A stretch of DNA of 64,000 bases. Source: Capitulum mitella (lineage: Eukaryota; Arthropoda; Thecostraca; Pollicipedomorpha; Pollicipedidae). Location: the NCBI GenBank assembly GCA_030062745.1, contig CP099841.1:13024970-13088969 (forward strand), given 5' to 3'. Below the pieces are notes generated by a model that saw only the letters and a program-made list of their open reading frames with translations, was not told the DNA's origin and did not search any database. Shown piece by piece: positions 33,028 to 45,560 of the stretch. Both the position numbers and the translations under genes were made by a program. Numbering within the stretch: the first letter of the stretch is position 1; every line of letters starts with the position of its first letter.

Positions 33028-34234
33028 TTAACCCGCGCACGACCGTCGGTCGGTTACGATCATGCGCGACTGGCGGGTGGCAGTTGGCTGCCCCCCCCTA
33101 ACTCACGGACGGTTGGTCGCACGATAAAAATAATCACACCGTTGGAAAGCTTGTGACGAGTAGAGCTCGAAACTGGTCTTTTTTAGTTTTAGATAATATG
33201 TAAGCAATTTGCGTCCCATATATGTTTTTTTCATAGCCGACTGCATCAGACCGAGAAATGGCCTGAACCTCAAGGGCTGTGACTGATAACGCATAGGTAC
33301 AGGCACCAGCGCACAAGTAAAAGTTCGCAAATGCCTTTGAAATGAAATGGAAATGCAAATCTAATCTCATTTTTTAATTTCTCAGATTTGTTCAATATAT
33401 ACGCCGAAACGTCGAGTTAAAGACAAGGCAATTCTCGCGCCGACCGTCGGCATGCGCCGCTGCCGTATGCAGTAGCAAATCGACTGCAACTAATTTTAGC
33501 GTTCCTTTATTTCCGCGAACAAAGCCTATCCATGCAAATTTTATTGATCTTAGTGGTTCTTGTGATGGTTTTCATGCTCAAATTTTGGAAAAAAATCATT
33601 AAAAATCTACACAATTGGCGGAGCGTTATTGACGAGAACCTGTTTATTTCCAAAATATGCTACTTTTTTAAACTTTTTGAGGTTCCTGGCATTACTTACG
33701 TCTGTGCAAGCTAGTTCTGCCATTTTCTACCCACTCTGAGTAATTCATCGTTAATTTTGACGGTAGTAGGATTTGGCTCACTACAGTTATTAGTGACCTG
33801 ACCTCAGGTCAATGGCTTCAAGTCATTGATACTTTGTCCAATGACGGTAACTAAAAGTCTGCTTCACTCCACACCAAGAATGGTATGAAATATTCCGTCA
33901 CTTTCCGAAAAAAAGACATGTCTTAGAAATGGGCTTGACCTTGGGTCAATGACCTGGGGGATTCCAAAAAACTTGAGATAGCGGATTTGTTGCACGTATC
34001 ACGGTCACTAATCCCTGAAAATATTATTGAGATATCTTGTTTTCCGAAAAAGCTACAGGGCGCTAAACTTTTTTGAACATAGGTCCGTTTGACTTTACCT
34101 AGGTCAGGCACCTGAACTAACCTGAGGTCAAAACTTTGAAATAAGATGTAAGAATAATGAAGCAAAAGGTACACAAAGTTTCGTGGCTCTGGGGGCGGTC
34201 AACTGCCCCCCCCCCCCAGTCGGGGGCGGGTTAA
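33028..34234 (+). mobile_element. 1.2 kb TTAA element, copy A
   Basis: TTAA at 33028-33031 and 34231-34234; total 1207 bases. The left end is CCCGCGCACGACCGTCGGTC. The right end closes with CCCCAGTCGGGGGCGGG. A near-palindromic G-run/CAGTTG/C-run hairpin lies just inside each end. The interior is non-coding and dense in GGTCA words. It is homologous along its length to 38638-39849 in inverse orientation. Confidence 0.75.
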
Positions 34235-34599
34235 GCTAACCAAAGTTGGGAAGAAGTTTCCGGAAAGTAAAAAACGACTGAAAGGCTTCTGGACCGTCCC
34301 TGACCAACAATTTAAAAACAGGCAAATATGGATTTGGAATTTCAAATAGAGGGAGGGACGCAGTCGCCGAAAATCCCGCCATTTTGTCATATTTTGGTCA
34401 CTTATCGCAGCAGCAACCGCAAAATAATTTTCTCAAATAATGCAACGCGCTTGATTTTCATATTTTTGGACTTTTTTATCTAGTAACAAAGTCAAAAGTT
34501 CCGTGGAATATTTTCCCTGCACGCGCGTGGACCTATGATGCCATAAATGTCCTGGCGCATTTTTCACTTCAGAAGAACAGAAAAATCGGGGGGGGGAGC

Positions 34600-36446
34600 G
34601 GACTGTAGGGGGTTCATGCTGACTTTTCGGCCTCCTTGGCGAAATCCTGGTTAGCAAATGAGTACTCTTCGACAATAATGATGATTTAATTGCCAATACT
34701 TTACTCACCACAGTTAGCAATTCTTTACGCCAAGTTGCCAATGTGTGTTTTATTCCTTTCAGTTTGCCCTCATAGTTAAGCCGTAGTATTTTGCCATTTT
34801 ATGCCAAGTTTATTATTAAATACAACAACAAGCAGTTCGCCAGTGGTAGTCATATTTAGTTGAACGTCTATAAATGGTTGGACATGACTGATGCCTACAA
34901 CTAACCATATGGCCTTCGTTTTGCTCATGTTTGGCTTAATGCCAGAAAACTTGGCAAACACTCCAAGCTCATTCTACGAATTATTTGGAACGGACTTCGA
35001 GGTAAAGTCAAGCGTGGAGTGCCCTTAATCCTGTCTGTATCGCTGCCCGTATTCCTGCGTGGACAAGGTATGGTAAACATCACTAACTACAGAAAAACTC
35101 TAAAAAAAAATCGGAGATTAAAAGGGCGGAGATTAAAACTTCAGAGCCTACCCGCGAAACTGAGTAGCAAGTAAAAATCTGCTCAAAAAGCAAAAGAGAT
35201 TGCATTCGGGATAAACGAAGCACTTTCATAAATGATTTCAGCATTAAAATGAGAAATCAGTTTTTGAAAGAAGCCCTTTATTTATGGAGCAAATTTACGA
35301 AGGAGACTGTAATAGAAGCAAAACCTGGGTAGCATACCATTCTGGCGTTCTGATCATACAAAATATAAAACTTCTACATTTGCTCCTCGGGGAAGGAAAG
35401 GGTTGACGTGTTCAGTGATTTAGAACACCAATCGGGGGAAATAATATCTTTTAGAGAAGCTAGGGACGTGTGCCATATGGACATTTCTAGTCTCTCTGGG
35501 CCTTATCGAAAGTTTGCCGAAAAAAATGCAAGACATTCGTCGCAAAGCTGCAACTTCGCAAATTCCCGAGCACATACAGTACTTATTTAGACAAAGCAAA
35601 GGAACAAGACATATCTATCACCATCTTGTCTGCAGTGCGTCCTCGGAAGCATTGGGAAGAAAATTGGAGCAACAGTTTCAGTAACATTGAATGGTCTTTA
35701 CTTTGTCGAGCCGTGAGCTCCTGTGCATCTTCCACATATTACAGACCACTACATTACAAGATAGTTACGTTTACAGCAGCGACCAATGAGCTACTGCATA
35801 AAATGGGAATGCGAGACTCAGACTCGTGCGATAGGTGTGGGGAACGCCGGAAACACCTCGACATAAATTTCGGCAATGTCCAGGAAGTTATTAGGTTTTG
35901 AACGCAAGTTAAAGTCTAGCTGAATAATAATGGTCTTACGCATAACCGAACCCACTTAAATGAGACAGAAGTACTGCTGGTTCATAATGCGACGAGCGCA
36001 CTGTGTAAATATGCCATTGTATTAGGAAAATCCATCATTCAACAGAAGGGAGCCATAAGCATTGAGCATTTCATGAACAAACTCATGGCCGACTGCAGGA
36101 CCGAAATATTAATATCACTTATCAATAACGATCTGCACAGACTCACTCGGAAGTGGGAGCATTTACGCCACTACATTCAGGGTCAGACATGAATGCGACA
36201 GCCATGAGGTAAAGGATCTCTCTCGGGGCTCCAGACAAGAGATGTCACAACGGGGTATGCATAATGTCGCAACACGGCACACCACAAGATGCATGATGAT
36301 TATCTGTATATCAAATAAGCTGATGCTGAACAGCAGCTGACTGTGTGACTTGGAATTCTGAGCTGAGTGGGACGACAGGCCGAAACTGGGCTCACTACGG
36401 CCGCAGTGTATAATACTTTTCGTGTAATAAACCTGGCTTGTCGAAA
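34600..36446 (+). mobile_element. 5'-inverted, truncated LINE (non-LTR retrotransposon)
   Basis: On the plus strand from about 34975: LRIIWNGLRGKVKRGV-like, then WSLLCRAVSSCASSTYYRPL, a CDRCGERRKHLD zinc-type motif (35828-35865), NATSALCKYAIVLGKSIIQQ, and 3' UTR with AATAAA at 36426-36431. On the minus strand from 34961 down: FAKFSGIKPNMSKTKAIWL, then LKGIKHTLATWRKELLTVVS and KVLAIKSSLLSKSTHLLT. In such ORF2 proteins the minus-strand segment normally comes just before the plus-strand segment. This is therefore one insertion whose 5' part is inverted. It is dead, with many stops. Confidence 0.65.
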
Positions 36447-38110
36447 AAAGACTATTGACCGCAAGAGCTCTTGTTCCAGTGGTTTTGGGCCGCTTTTTTC
36501 CTTTTTGACAACAAAAATGTTCCCGGCCCTTGTTGTATTTTGAGTACTTAAGTTCAGTTTATAAGACCGTTATTATTGCTTTTACTGCACACAGATTTTG
36601 GATTTCATAGCATGACCTTCTTTGACCTCTTGACCCCAAAATAGTAACTTGGAAAAAATATACGTTCATTCTTTATAAAATATGGCGGGCTTTTGCATGG
36701 CGTCACTACTATTTCCGTAGCCCTCTCAGCTATCGAGGTCATGAACGTCATCCCGAGAACATCCAAACATAGTAAATTTTGCGTTCTCAGAAATGAGCAT
36801 TTACCACGCCGAAATATGAACCTTCCATACCGGCTAGAAAAAATGACATTTCCACTAGTATTAAGATCACCGAAGGTCACGTCACCTGAGGGCATGCTGT
36901 AAATTTCCGTTACCTATCGGTGTAAAAAGTGTGGTAAGGAACAGTTTTCTTGTACCTTTGCAAGTTTAAAAACGTCCGGATGTTCACATTTCGAATAATA
37001 TTTAACACAGTTATCGGCCGCCGAACAAACCTCTGCAGCGTGACTTCGCAGAAATGCCGGAGGCTATAACTCCTGAACTGCTGACCTGATCCAACCAAAA
37101 TTTGCACAGGTGGATTCAGGGCAAAAGACAACCCTTCACCACAATATTGGTACCGATCTGAGACATGACGGTACCACCCCTTGCCGATCAGTCGTGGAGT
37201 GCCCCAGGCGAGTTTTTTTCAACTTTGCAAATTATGAGACCTATCCGAATCTTTAATCTTATCAGGTAACGCAGATATGTGTCGTTTCAAGGTCCTGTCT
37301 TCTGGTGCTGCCATATTTCGTAAAACCAAACACACTGTTCGTTCAACAAACCAGATCTTACACCTAACCTGGCCCTGAACAGGAATTTTCTTGCAGTCTC
37401 ATGTCCTCTTGTGACCTTTCAGAGGTCCAGAAAGGTCCATAACCTGGTTTGATCTTTTTCGGATTAGGTACACTTCGAACATCATGAAGGCAACTGGAAC
37501 GCAAAAAATACTGACAGAAATGTAAGAATAAAAAAGGCATGGTTTTCAAGGTTCCACATAAATTGGATATGGTTAGGTCACATCAGTTCAAAACAAAATA
37601 TCGCTTTTTCACAATTTGCTCCTTATAATAATCCAACCACTCTTTGATCCTTATAATAAACCAACCACTCTTACCTGATATGCCGATAAGATCAGTCGTA
37701 AAGTCATCACATGCTTCAAAATGGGCGTCAGTATGCTAGAGGCGTGACGAAACAACGGCGCGATTTTCACAAGTCAACGGAAATAAGGCGTAGCCTTTCG
37801 CTTCGCGTAGCAAAAATGTGCAACAGAATGATATGAAAAATGACCCATCCCTCAGAAGTCTCTGTGCCACATATCAAGCTTATTATTACCTCTGAAATGC
37901 GTTATCAACCTAACCCAACCAACATTTCATGCATGGTAGTTTTCACGTGATCTCAAAGCAGCCTCCATTCATGCACCACACCACGTTTTCACGCCAGCAT
38001 GTATTTGCAAGGAAACATAGAGACCTTCAACAACAGTGCGCCATGACAGGCTGACAGAAATAAACAAATTCAGCATAGGCCGTGTCCATTGACAGTACTA
38101 CACTCCGGCC
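36447..38110. other. No gene recognised; AGGTCA-rich
   Basis: Stretches such as GACCTCTTGACCCC, GTGACCTTTCAGAGGTCC and AGGTCACGTCACCTGAGG occur. I could not find TTAA ends, so element boundaries are unknown. Confidence 0.4.
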
Positions 38111-38560
38111 ACTTACTGGTCATGATTGAGCGCGTTCCAGCCATCACTCAAGCTCCGGAGGATGCAGCGGGCGCCGAATCCACCTCTCCCGCGACCGACA
38201 CCCCTGAAGCCGCCAGGTGATCGGCGCGGCGGGCCAGGCGGAGAGGGAGAACACAGCCGCTCAGTCTCGCCGCGCTACCGTCGACGCAGCGCCCTGTCCG
38301 CGCGCCTCCCGGTCCCGGCTGAGGCCGACGGCGACTGCCGGACGCTGCAGCCAACGACTCGGCCGGCCCGCCTGCAATGCCCGTGAGCCGGCCGGCCGCC
38401 CGGCCCGGCGCGGCGTAGAGGTCAGTGGCTCTCATCTGGTGACCGCGGGCAGGCGGACAGTCTGCCGCCCGGCCCGGCAGGTGGGCAGAATCTGCCGCCC
38501 AGTCCGGCAGGCGGGCGAAATCTGACGCCAGGTTTTGGACGGCAAGCCTTGCAAGATTTC
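38110..38560. promoter_or_regulatory. CpG-rich island with three 30-bp tandem units
   Basis: A 400-base GC- and CpG-dense block stands out in AT-richer surroundings. At about 38451-38535, units of the type GCAGGCGGGC-GA-TCTGCCGCC are repeated three times. No convincing coding exon is seen; the open frames are typical GC-rich shadows. It lies 4.7 kb upstream of the METTL24-like start and could hold an upstream 5' UTR exon or promoter, but that is a guess. Confidence 0.3.
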
Positions 38561-38637
38561 GGGCATTGGACGCAACTCACATGGCACAGAATGGGACAGG
38601 ACAGGACACACACATGTAAGACTTGTTTTAACCCGTT

Positions 38638-39849
38638 CCCGACCGGGGGGGGGGCATTTGACTGCCCCCTTGAGGTTTTTCTGGGACTGCGAGAGAACCA
38701 ACAAACACAGAGTCACAAAACATTCTGTACCTTTTGCTCCATCAATTTTACGTCTTGTGTCAAAACTTTGACCTCAGGTCAGGTCAGGTGCCTCACCTAG
38801 GTCAGGTCAAACAGACCTATGTCAAAAAAGTTTAGCGCCCTCTAACTTTTTGCAAAACAAGATATCTCAATAATACTTTCAGGGATTAGTGATCTTGATA
38901 GATGCAACAAATCTGCTATCTCAGGTTTTTTTCGGAATTTTCCGGGTCATTGACCTAAGGTCAAGACCATTTTTAAGACATATCGCCGTTTTTTCGGAAA
39001 TTGACGGAATATTCCATAACATTTTTAGTGTGGAGTGAAGCAGACATCTAGTTACCGTCATTGGGCAAAGTATCAGTGACTTCCAGCCATTGACCTGAGG
39101 TCAGGTCACGAATAACTGTAGTGGGCCAAAATGTACCACCGTCAAAACCGACGATGAATTACTTAGAATGGGTAGAAAATGGCAGAACTAGCTTACTCAG
39201 ACGTAATTAATACCAGGAACCTCAAAAAATTTGAAAAAGTAGCATATTTTGGAAATAAACAGGCTCTCGCGAATAAAGCTCCGCCAATTTTGTAGATTGG
39301 CAACTGATCAATTTTTCCAAAATTTAAGCATGAGAAACCATAACAAGAACCACAGAGATCAATCAAATTGACATAGGTCGTCTTTTTCGCGAAAATAAAG
39401 GAACGCTAGAATTAGTTCCCGTCAATTTGGTACCGCATACGGCAGCGGCGCACACTGACGGCTGACGGGAGAATTACGGTGTCTTTAACTCAACGTTTCG
39501 GCGTATATATTGAACAAATCTGAGGAAATTATACGTGCATAGGCATCCGCGGACATTTACATGTGCGCTGGTGCCTTTACCTATGCGTTATTAGTCACAT
39601 CCCTTGAGATTCAGGCCATTTCTCGGTCTCATGCAGTCGGCTATGAGAAAATATATATAGGGCGTAAATTGGCTTACATATTATCTAAAACTAAAAATGA
39701 GACCAGTTTCGAGCTCTACTCGTCACAGGCTTTCCAACTGTATGCTTATTTTTATCGTGCGACCAACCGTTCGTCAGTTAGAGGGGGGCAGTCAACTGCC
39801 CCCCCAGTCGCCGATGTTCGGGACGGACCGACGGTCGTGCGCGGGTTAA
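38638..39849 (-). mobile_element. 1.2 kb TTAA element, copy B
   Basis: TTAA at 38638-38641 and 39846-39849; 1212 bases. It is inverse to copy A: its right end reads CGGTCGTGCGCGGGTTAA. A hairpin with 10-base perfect arms, GGGGGGCAGT-CA-ACTGCCCCCC, lies near the right end (39783-39804), and a related one near the left end. The interior shares TTAGCGCCCT-TA-CTTTTT and AAACAAGATATCTCAATAAT with copy A. It has many GACCTNAGGTCA words and no transposase. Confidence 0.75.
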
Positions 39850-42600
39850 AATGAGATAATTGTTTTGTAGCTTGTCTGATGAATGGATTTCTAATATGCC
39901 CACGCCATGTTTTAAAACCCTATATTCATGGAGTCTCAGAACGGTTTTCCGGAAATATTCGTCATCTCCTATTCATATATGTCATATTGTCAGTTGCTGC
40001 ATGAGAGCACGAGCAGTGCAGGTTCGTCGTCTTCAGTGGGTTGGTAGATCGATGGGTGATGATGTACTTCTCGATTCATAACATTTTTGAAGCTTCTAAG
40101 TACTTTCTGTAGAAAGACTGAGTCTGAAAACTCCATCCTCGATTTCTTTATTGCAATGCATTTACGAAAAGTCGACCAGGGCTGAACATTTTTCAAGGAT
40201 TGCAGGGAAACAGATCGAAGACAGCTGATCGTACGAGTTCATGATAGACTGGGATTAACTTAGCTGAGACGTGCTCTTTTGGAAAGCACAGGAGAGAAAT
40301 CTAGTGTTGACGTCAAACCCAACATCCCCTAATGTTCCGATATAGCATGAAAAATTTGGCCTCTCGTTTGTGACAGTACAGATGACAATATAAGTATACG
40401 AACCGATTCGTAGAAAAGGTTTGGTAAAATACGACAGAAAATAAGGATATTTTCCATAGAAGCCAATGGTTTAAAACTAATGGTATTGGTGAATCCCGCC
40501 TAAACGCTCCGAGGCCTCTGAGCACGTCATAACGTACCTCGCGCTAGTGGCCGGCCTGATGGTTATCGAAGGCATAGGCAGGCGCTTCCAAGGCCAGGAG
40601 GTGTGGCTGTTGGGGTGGGGGTGACTCCTTTAATCCGTGCAGTAGTGGGTGGCGGATGAGGGAGAAAAGTGCCGCACGTGACGTTTTTCTGCGCTCATTT
40701 CCGAATGGTTTGCGGTATCGGCTTGAAACGTCCCGTAGCTATTCGCAGTTGCATTGTACATCGGATGGTACTCGAACTTTGAACATCGGCCGTAAATGAC
40801 GTCACATAGCGAGAACGTAATTCGACCTTCGGCTGCCGGCGCCCAGCCGACTGAACCACCCGCTGGTCGGGCGGACATATAGCTGAAACTGAGGGGCATG
40901 AAATTTGCAGAATGAAGGCAATTCATGGTACTGAAACTGAATCTGGTAATAGCTTCTGCCCAACGTAGGAGCCTAGAGGTCAAATGAGGTCAAACGAGAT
41001 CAAATGTGCTAAAGGCCTTTATTTTGTAGTTTTACGCCGTTAGCTAACAGAATTCGGCTACGTTCATTGTAAAGGGGTAACTTGGGGCACTGAATCGTAT
41101 TCTTACGGGCAAATCTGCCTATAATTGACTTTGTTGGGTCCGAGATAGGCAGCTTTGCTCATCAGAATGCTATTCAGTACCCCAAATTAATCCTTTTTGT
41201 TTCGTTTGGCCGAATTTTATGAGTTAACTGCGGAAAATGGCCTTTGACGCATTTGACCTTGTTTGACCCTATTTGGCCACTAGCTTCCAAAGTGCGTCAC
41301 AAAATATTACCGGATTCGGTTTCAGCAGCACGAATTACCTCTGTTCTGCAAATTTCATCTCATTCAGTCGGGAAATGGCGGGCATATGGGTGTGGTACAA
41401 AAGTCCCCCCCCAGCCCCACCACTGCGCGTCGGGCTCGGAGGTCCATCACTAGGAGGGTTAAGTCATCGGTCGGAATGGTGAAAGCACATGTTGTAACGT
41501 ACGTCATGAAAAAGAAAACGTGAATTCCCAAACTTTTTTGAGGAAGGTATATATCTGTCTTCGCTCCTGAACGGAGAGGCTGGATGGTGCGGGTCAAGCG
41601 ACAGCGGTGGGCGAGCCTGGATCCACCGGTACTGAATGGTTTCCACCAGCTTGTTGAACCACGTTTCAGGAGCACCATAGATAACTGGAATTTAAATCGA
41701 TCATATCACACCGGATGATGCTGGTAATCTATCTGTCAAAAGCTCGTGTCAAGGGGATAAGAGGTGAAGGCTCGAGAGGCTGGTGGTGCTTCTTTTCTTA
41801 CTGTGTCTTAGACTGTCAGAAAATTACAAAATTTGGCGGGAAATCTCGGGATTAAGTCTCTTCCATTTACCGCCATATTCATACTTTCAGAATAAAGTGC
41901 ATCAGCTACTGGCCAGGGCCTTACTTCGTGGACCCGAGGCAGAGCATGGAAATGCTTAGACGGACAAGCAGCGTTCTCGCTGCCGATCACCTATGCGGAA
42001 AACCTGCATAGCCTTCAAGTCGTTTGACTGTTCTCAATATGAGCACATTAAACGCATGTTCAGAATCAACCCTGATATCGCCTGACTTCGCAATCTCTCT
42101 TTGTAATGTGGGACTCCGGCATGGTATCACGGGTCACCGTCCCCGTTTGGTAGCGCCGATAGGAATGACCTGATACAAGCAAGATCAACCTCGGGCAGTG
42201 GTCGCCGTGCTTAGCGCTGAACGAATTGTGCCTTTATCTCCGTCGTCCTCATCCCGGATGTTTAATTATCATGAAATAGCGTAGCATCGAAACATTAGAT
42301 GTCTTTGGGAAGCACCCTGTTTTTTTGCTGAAGGTTGGTCAGCAAACCATTTTGAGAAATTAGTGTATTTAAGCTACTTAATCATAAGCTAATCGGTTAC
42401 TTGCAAATCTGACGAATTTTTGCCGACAACTGGGGATATTAGCCCATAAAAATATCGAACGTCGGATTCAGCGTCAACACTGGCTTGGTATCATTGTTTA
42501 CATTGGTCTGTTTTTCTTCGGGGTCATCCAGTACATGTTTCGATGCATTCCTTTTTCCTTTGTGATGTTTTTCTTGCAGTATTTGCTAAATCACTACCCG
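39850..42600. other. No gene recognised
   Basis: Mixed sequence with TTGACCTCATTTGACC-type words around 40980 and 41240-41280, probably more remnants of AGGTCA-rich elements. AGGAGGGTTAA at about 41452-41462 resembles a TTAA-element end, but I found no partner. Confidence 0.4.
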
Positions 42601-42610
42601 TTGGCATTCT

Positions 42611-42615
<5 letters not shown>

Positions 42616-42672
<57 letters not shown>
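42616..42672. repeat. Compound TA/TG microsatellite
   Basis: About 15 TA units run directly into about 13 TG units. Confidence 0.95.
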
Positions 42673-42677
<5 letters not shown>

Positions 42678-43180
42678 GTATGTGTATGAGTGTGTCTCTA
42701 ATAACTTCTATGATGTATTTGTTTTGCATCTGGCATCACACGCTTTATACTATTCTGCTTATCGCGTGCGATCTTTGTCTGTTCTTTTAATTTCAACAGT
42801 TCGCCTGTGTTATATTCCGATGCGATCATTTACGCTACAACCATTGTGAATCTGGTTGGTATAGGAGCTATGCGTTTGACAAGCCGCGCCAACGCTCAAA
42901 AGCCTCATTTAACCAACGGACGTATCGCGCTGTCCGAGAGGCATCAGAGGCAGAGAGACAACTGACCATTTGCGCTGTCCCGCCGTGGACACAGCACACA
43001 GCTCTCAGAGGACCTGCCTCCCAGAGATCTCCAGTTCGCGTGGCCGCAGGTGTAACATGAGGCGGACGCCGGGCAAGTCAAACGCCACTCCCGCTGGACC
43101 AGGAGACCGGTTACGGCCTGCGCCGGGCCTGGGCAGCCGGCGCTCCTGCCAGCCGGGCGCCGCCCGCGGCGGCGTCCGAG

Positions 43181-43665
43181 ATGTCGGCCGGCGGAGGGTC
43201 GTCGACCCCGGCCGCGGCCGGCCGGCCAGCGCGGCGGTGCGGCAGACGAGCGCCGTCCGCTGCCCGCGCAATGTTCGCCACCACCGACGACTACGGCCGC
43301 GCCAAGAAGACGGACGCCCGGCGCGGCGAGTCGCGCGGCTTCGTGCTGTCGACGTCGACGGCCGGCCTGTGCGTCGCCTGCCTGCTGTTCCTGGTGTTCG
43401 TGTACGAGGGCCGGCGGCCGGGCGCGGCGCCGGCCGGGCGGCGCGCCGTGGAGCTGGACGACGACGGCTACGAGATCTGCCGCGTGCCCACCATCCGGCG
43501 GCCCGAGGAGTTCTTCGATGACATCGAGACGGTGACGGGCGACTGCGGCAGTCGCGTGCAGCTCGGCAAGACCTCCGACAGCGAGGTGGTGGAGGGCGAG
43601 TGGGGAACCGCTATCAAGTGCAACAAAACGGCCGCGCATTTCCAGTGGATCTGCCTCGACAAACG
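43181..43665 (+). CDS. METTL24: METTL24-like exon 1: anchor and start of luminal domain
   Basis: Two in-frame starts exist: 43181 (MSAGGGSSTPAAAG...) and 43271 (MFATTDDYGRAKK...). Neither has a decisively better start context; the second leaves a 24-residue cytosolic tail of usual type II style. A hydrophobic span, STAGLCVACLLFLVFVYEG (about residues 28-46 from 43271), is the signal anchor. Then come YEICRVPTIRRPEEFFDDIE, two Cys (DCGSR, IKCNK) and HFQWICLDKR. The donor is AACG|GTGAGC at 43666, phase 2. Very GC-rich, with CpG-dense 5' flank from about 42970. Confidence 0.75.
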
Positions 43666-44349
43666 GTGAGCAGCCTCGTAATGAGTCGATGTCTCTGGCC
43701 CCGGGCCCAGTTCGCTGCGATACTGATAATAAGACCGCTGGCACACGGTCGCGGCTGTTTTGCTTCTGGTGACGCGAAGGAAGCGGCTACATGACGCCAT
43801 TTTTATTTCATTTATTTATTTATTTTTTTTACTCGTGCCTGTGTAATTTTCAGGAAGCTGTATGAACGACGTGCCATCCACATTCCGGCGTCATAGGTGC
43901 CGAACTGTCATGCCGATGGCGCCGAAGGTGCTAAAATGCTGGAAACTTTGGGGTGTCTCGTTGCACTTCTGCTGCCCATGGTCCCTTTCGGCGTTACTAG
44001 GACGCCATGAACTTGTTCTGCCACTGTTAGTGTTTTCAGGGAGCCCCTGTGACGTCTCTGTGACGTTGTTCCGGTACCGGCCTGTCGCCATTAGCCATCT
44101 GAGCACATCTTGAAATTTTCCCTGTGGTAATCGCACCTCATTCACTCGATCTACAGGGTGCAAAGAAATTGATGTCACAGGTTCCGCATAAGTAAACACA
44201 TCGCTGCCCAGTGAAAGCGACAGCAGGCAATAGCGCGGCCCGCCCCCGGGCGCCGCCGTACGCCTGTGGGTCACGTGACATACACCCTTGCCTGATCCCA
44301 GGCGACGCCCGGGCAGGAGAGGTCACTTGGTAACCAGTTCGAGACCAGC
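43666..44349 (+). other. Start of METTL24-like intron 1
   Basis: A T-rich run (43800-43830) and mixed sequence. No exon seen before the Tc1 remnant. Confidence 0.5.
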
Positions 44350-45560
44350 TAGCATAACGTGTCTCAGAATGGTCAAGAAGCATAACGTGACGGTTCGCTA
44401 CAGGGCAGTTGGGGTGGTAGACGTGGAATGCCACCATACCAGATAACCAAGGAACTGGGTGTTCATGTACGCTCAGTTTACCGATGGGTTTTCTGTTGGA
44501 GAGAGGAACAGACGAAGACGAGGGAGACAGACCATAGTAAGCAGAGTGGCGAAAATGATATCTTCCAAACCGACACTGAAGTAAGGGAAGTTAACCAAGA
44601 AATTGGCCCAGAGATTGACCACCAGGGGACTTCCAGTATCGCACCAGGCTGTCCACACATATCAAGGGCAAAGCTCCATCTCAAATTTTTCAAACCCCAA
44701 ATTCGACCAAATTTAACCGTAATGCAGAAGAAAAAAATGTTTGAATCCGCTGGGACAAGGCGAAGGTGGGCCATTCAGGATTGGAGGTGGGCAGGGCACG
44801 GGGGCTCTTCTTCATTTGGTGGGGGGGGAGGAGTCAGAAGTATTTTGGTTCAGTTCTTTCCAGTTAACGCCCCTAGGGTCAATCTTAAATTTCAAAAAAT
44901 GGGGGGGGAGCTGAAGCCCCCTCCTGGCCCCATGGCTCCCGTGCCTATGGAGGCGGGTAATGTTCTCGGGTAAAGCTCCTTTCGCACTCCACCTTCCTCC
45001 CAACCCCCGGAACGAACTACTTTGAGCAAGCAATAGTCCACGAGTCCCTGTGTCGGAGACAGTGAAGCAGCCTCTGAAGATTCAGTTCCGGGGGATGATG
45101 AGTTATTGGGAGCTATCTGAACTTCATATCATCCACAGACGGCAAAGTGTTAGGGTTGTTACTACACCGAAGAAACATTGAGGAAGACTGCGACATCAGT
45201 AATCCGTCGAGAGAGGAAACAAGGTCCTCCAACGAAAGGGAAACTACTGCCAGACATGTTGCAAGGAATTTTTGAGCAAGATGGTGCCCCTCCACACACG
45301 GCCAAGAAGACTCAGTAGTGGTATTAAAAAGAAAATCTTTCTTGGGGAGTGAGCAGGGGGTGAGTGGCCTGGGACCACCCCGACCTGTCACTTTTAGAGA
45401 ACCTCTGGGCAATCGTCAAGGAGAGCATATCAAGGTTGCATTTACCCACCCGTGAAACGACACTTGTGAGGAACATCTAGAAGGTATGTTCGGAAATGTC
45501 CGCGGAGATTCGAAACAGTCTGGAAAGTGGTATGCCACACCGTATGAGAGAAAAATAAAG
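44350..45560 (+). mobile_element. Decayed Tc1/mariner transposon in METTL24-like intron 1
   Basis: The transposase is readable in pieces: RYRAVGVVDVE then, one frame over, MPPYQITKELGVHVRSVYRW (paired-type helix-turn-helix, 44428-44487). Later come IFEQDGAPPHTAKKTQ (45270-45318, the second catalytic Asp region of the DDE domain) and LWAIVKESISRL with PTRETTL (45400-45460). Several frameshifts and stops. The middle part around 44800-45000 looks foreign or heavily mutated. Terminal repeats were not resolved. Confidence 0.65.

Noticed and set aside
38126-38435. Overlapping 86- and 95-codon frames in the CpG-rich block
   Set aside because: Open on both strands because of base composition; no conserved motif, splice signal or partner exon.
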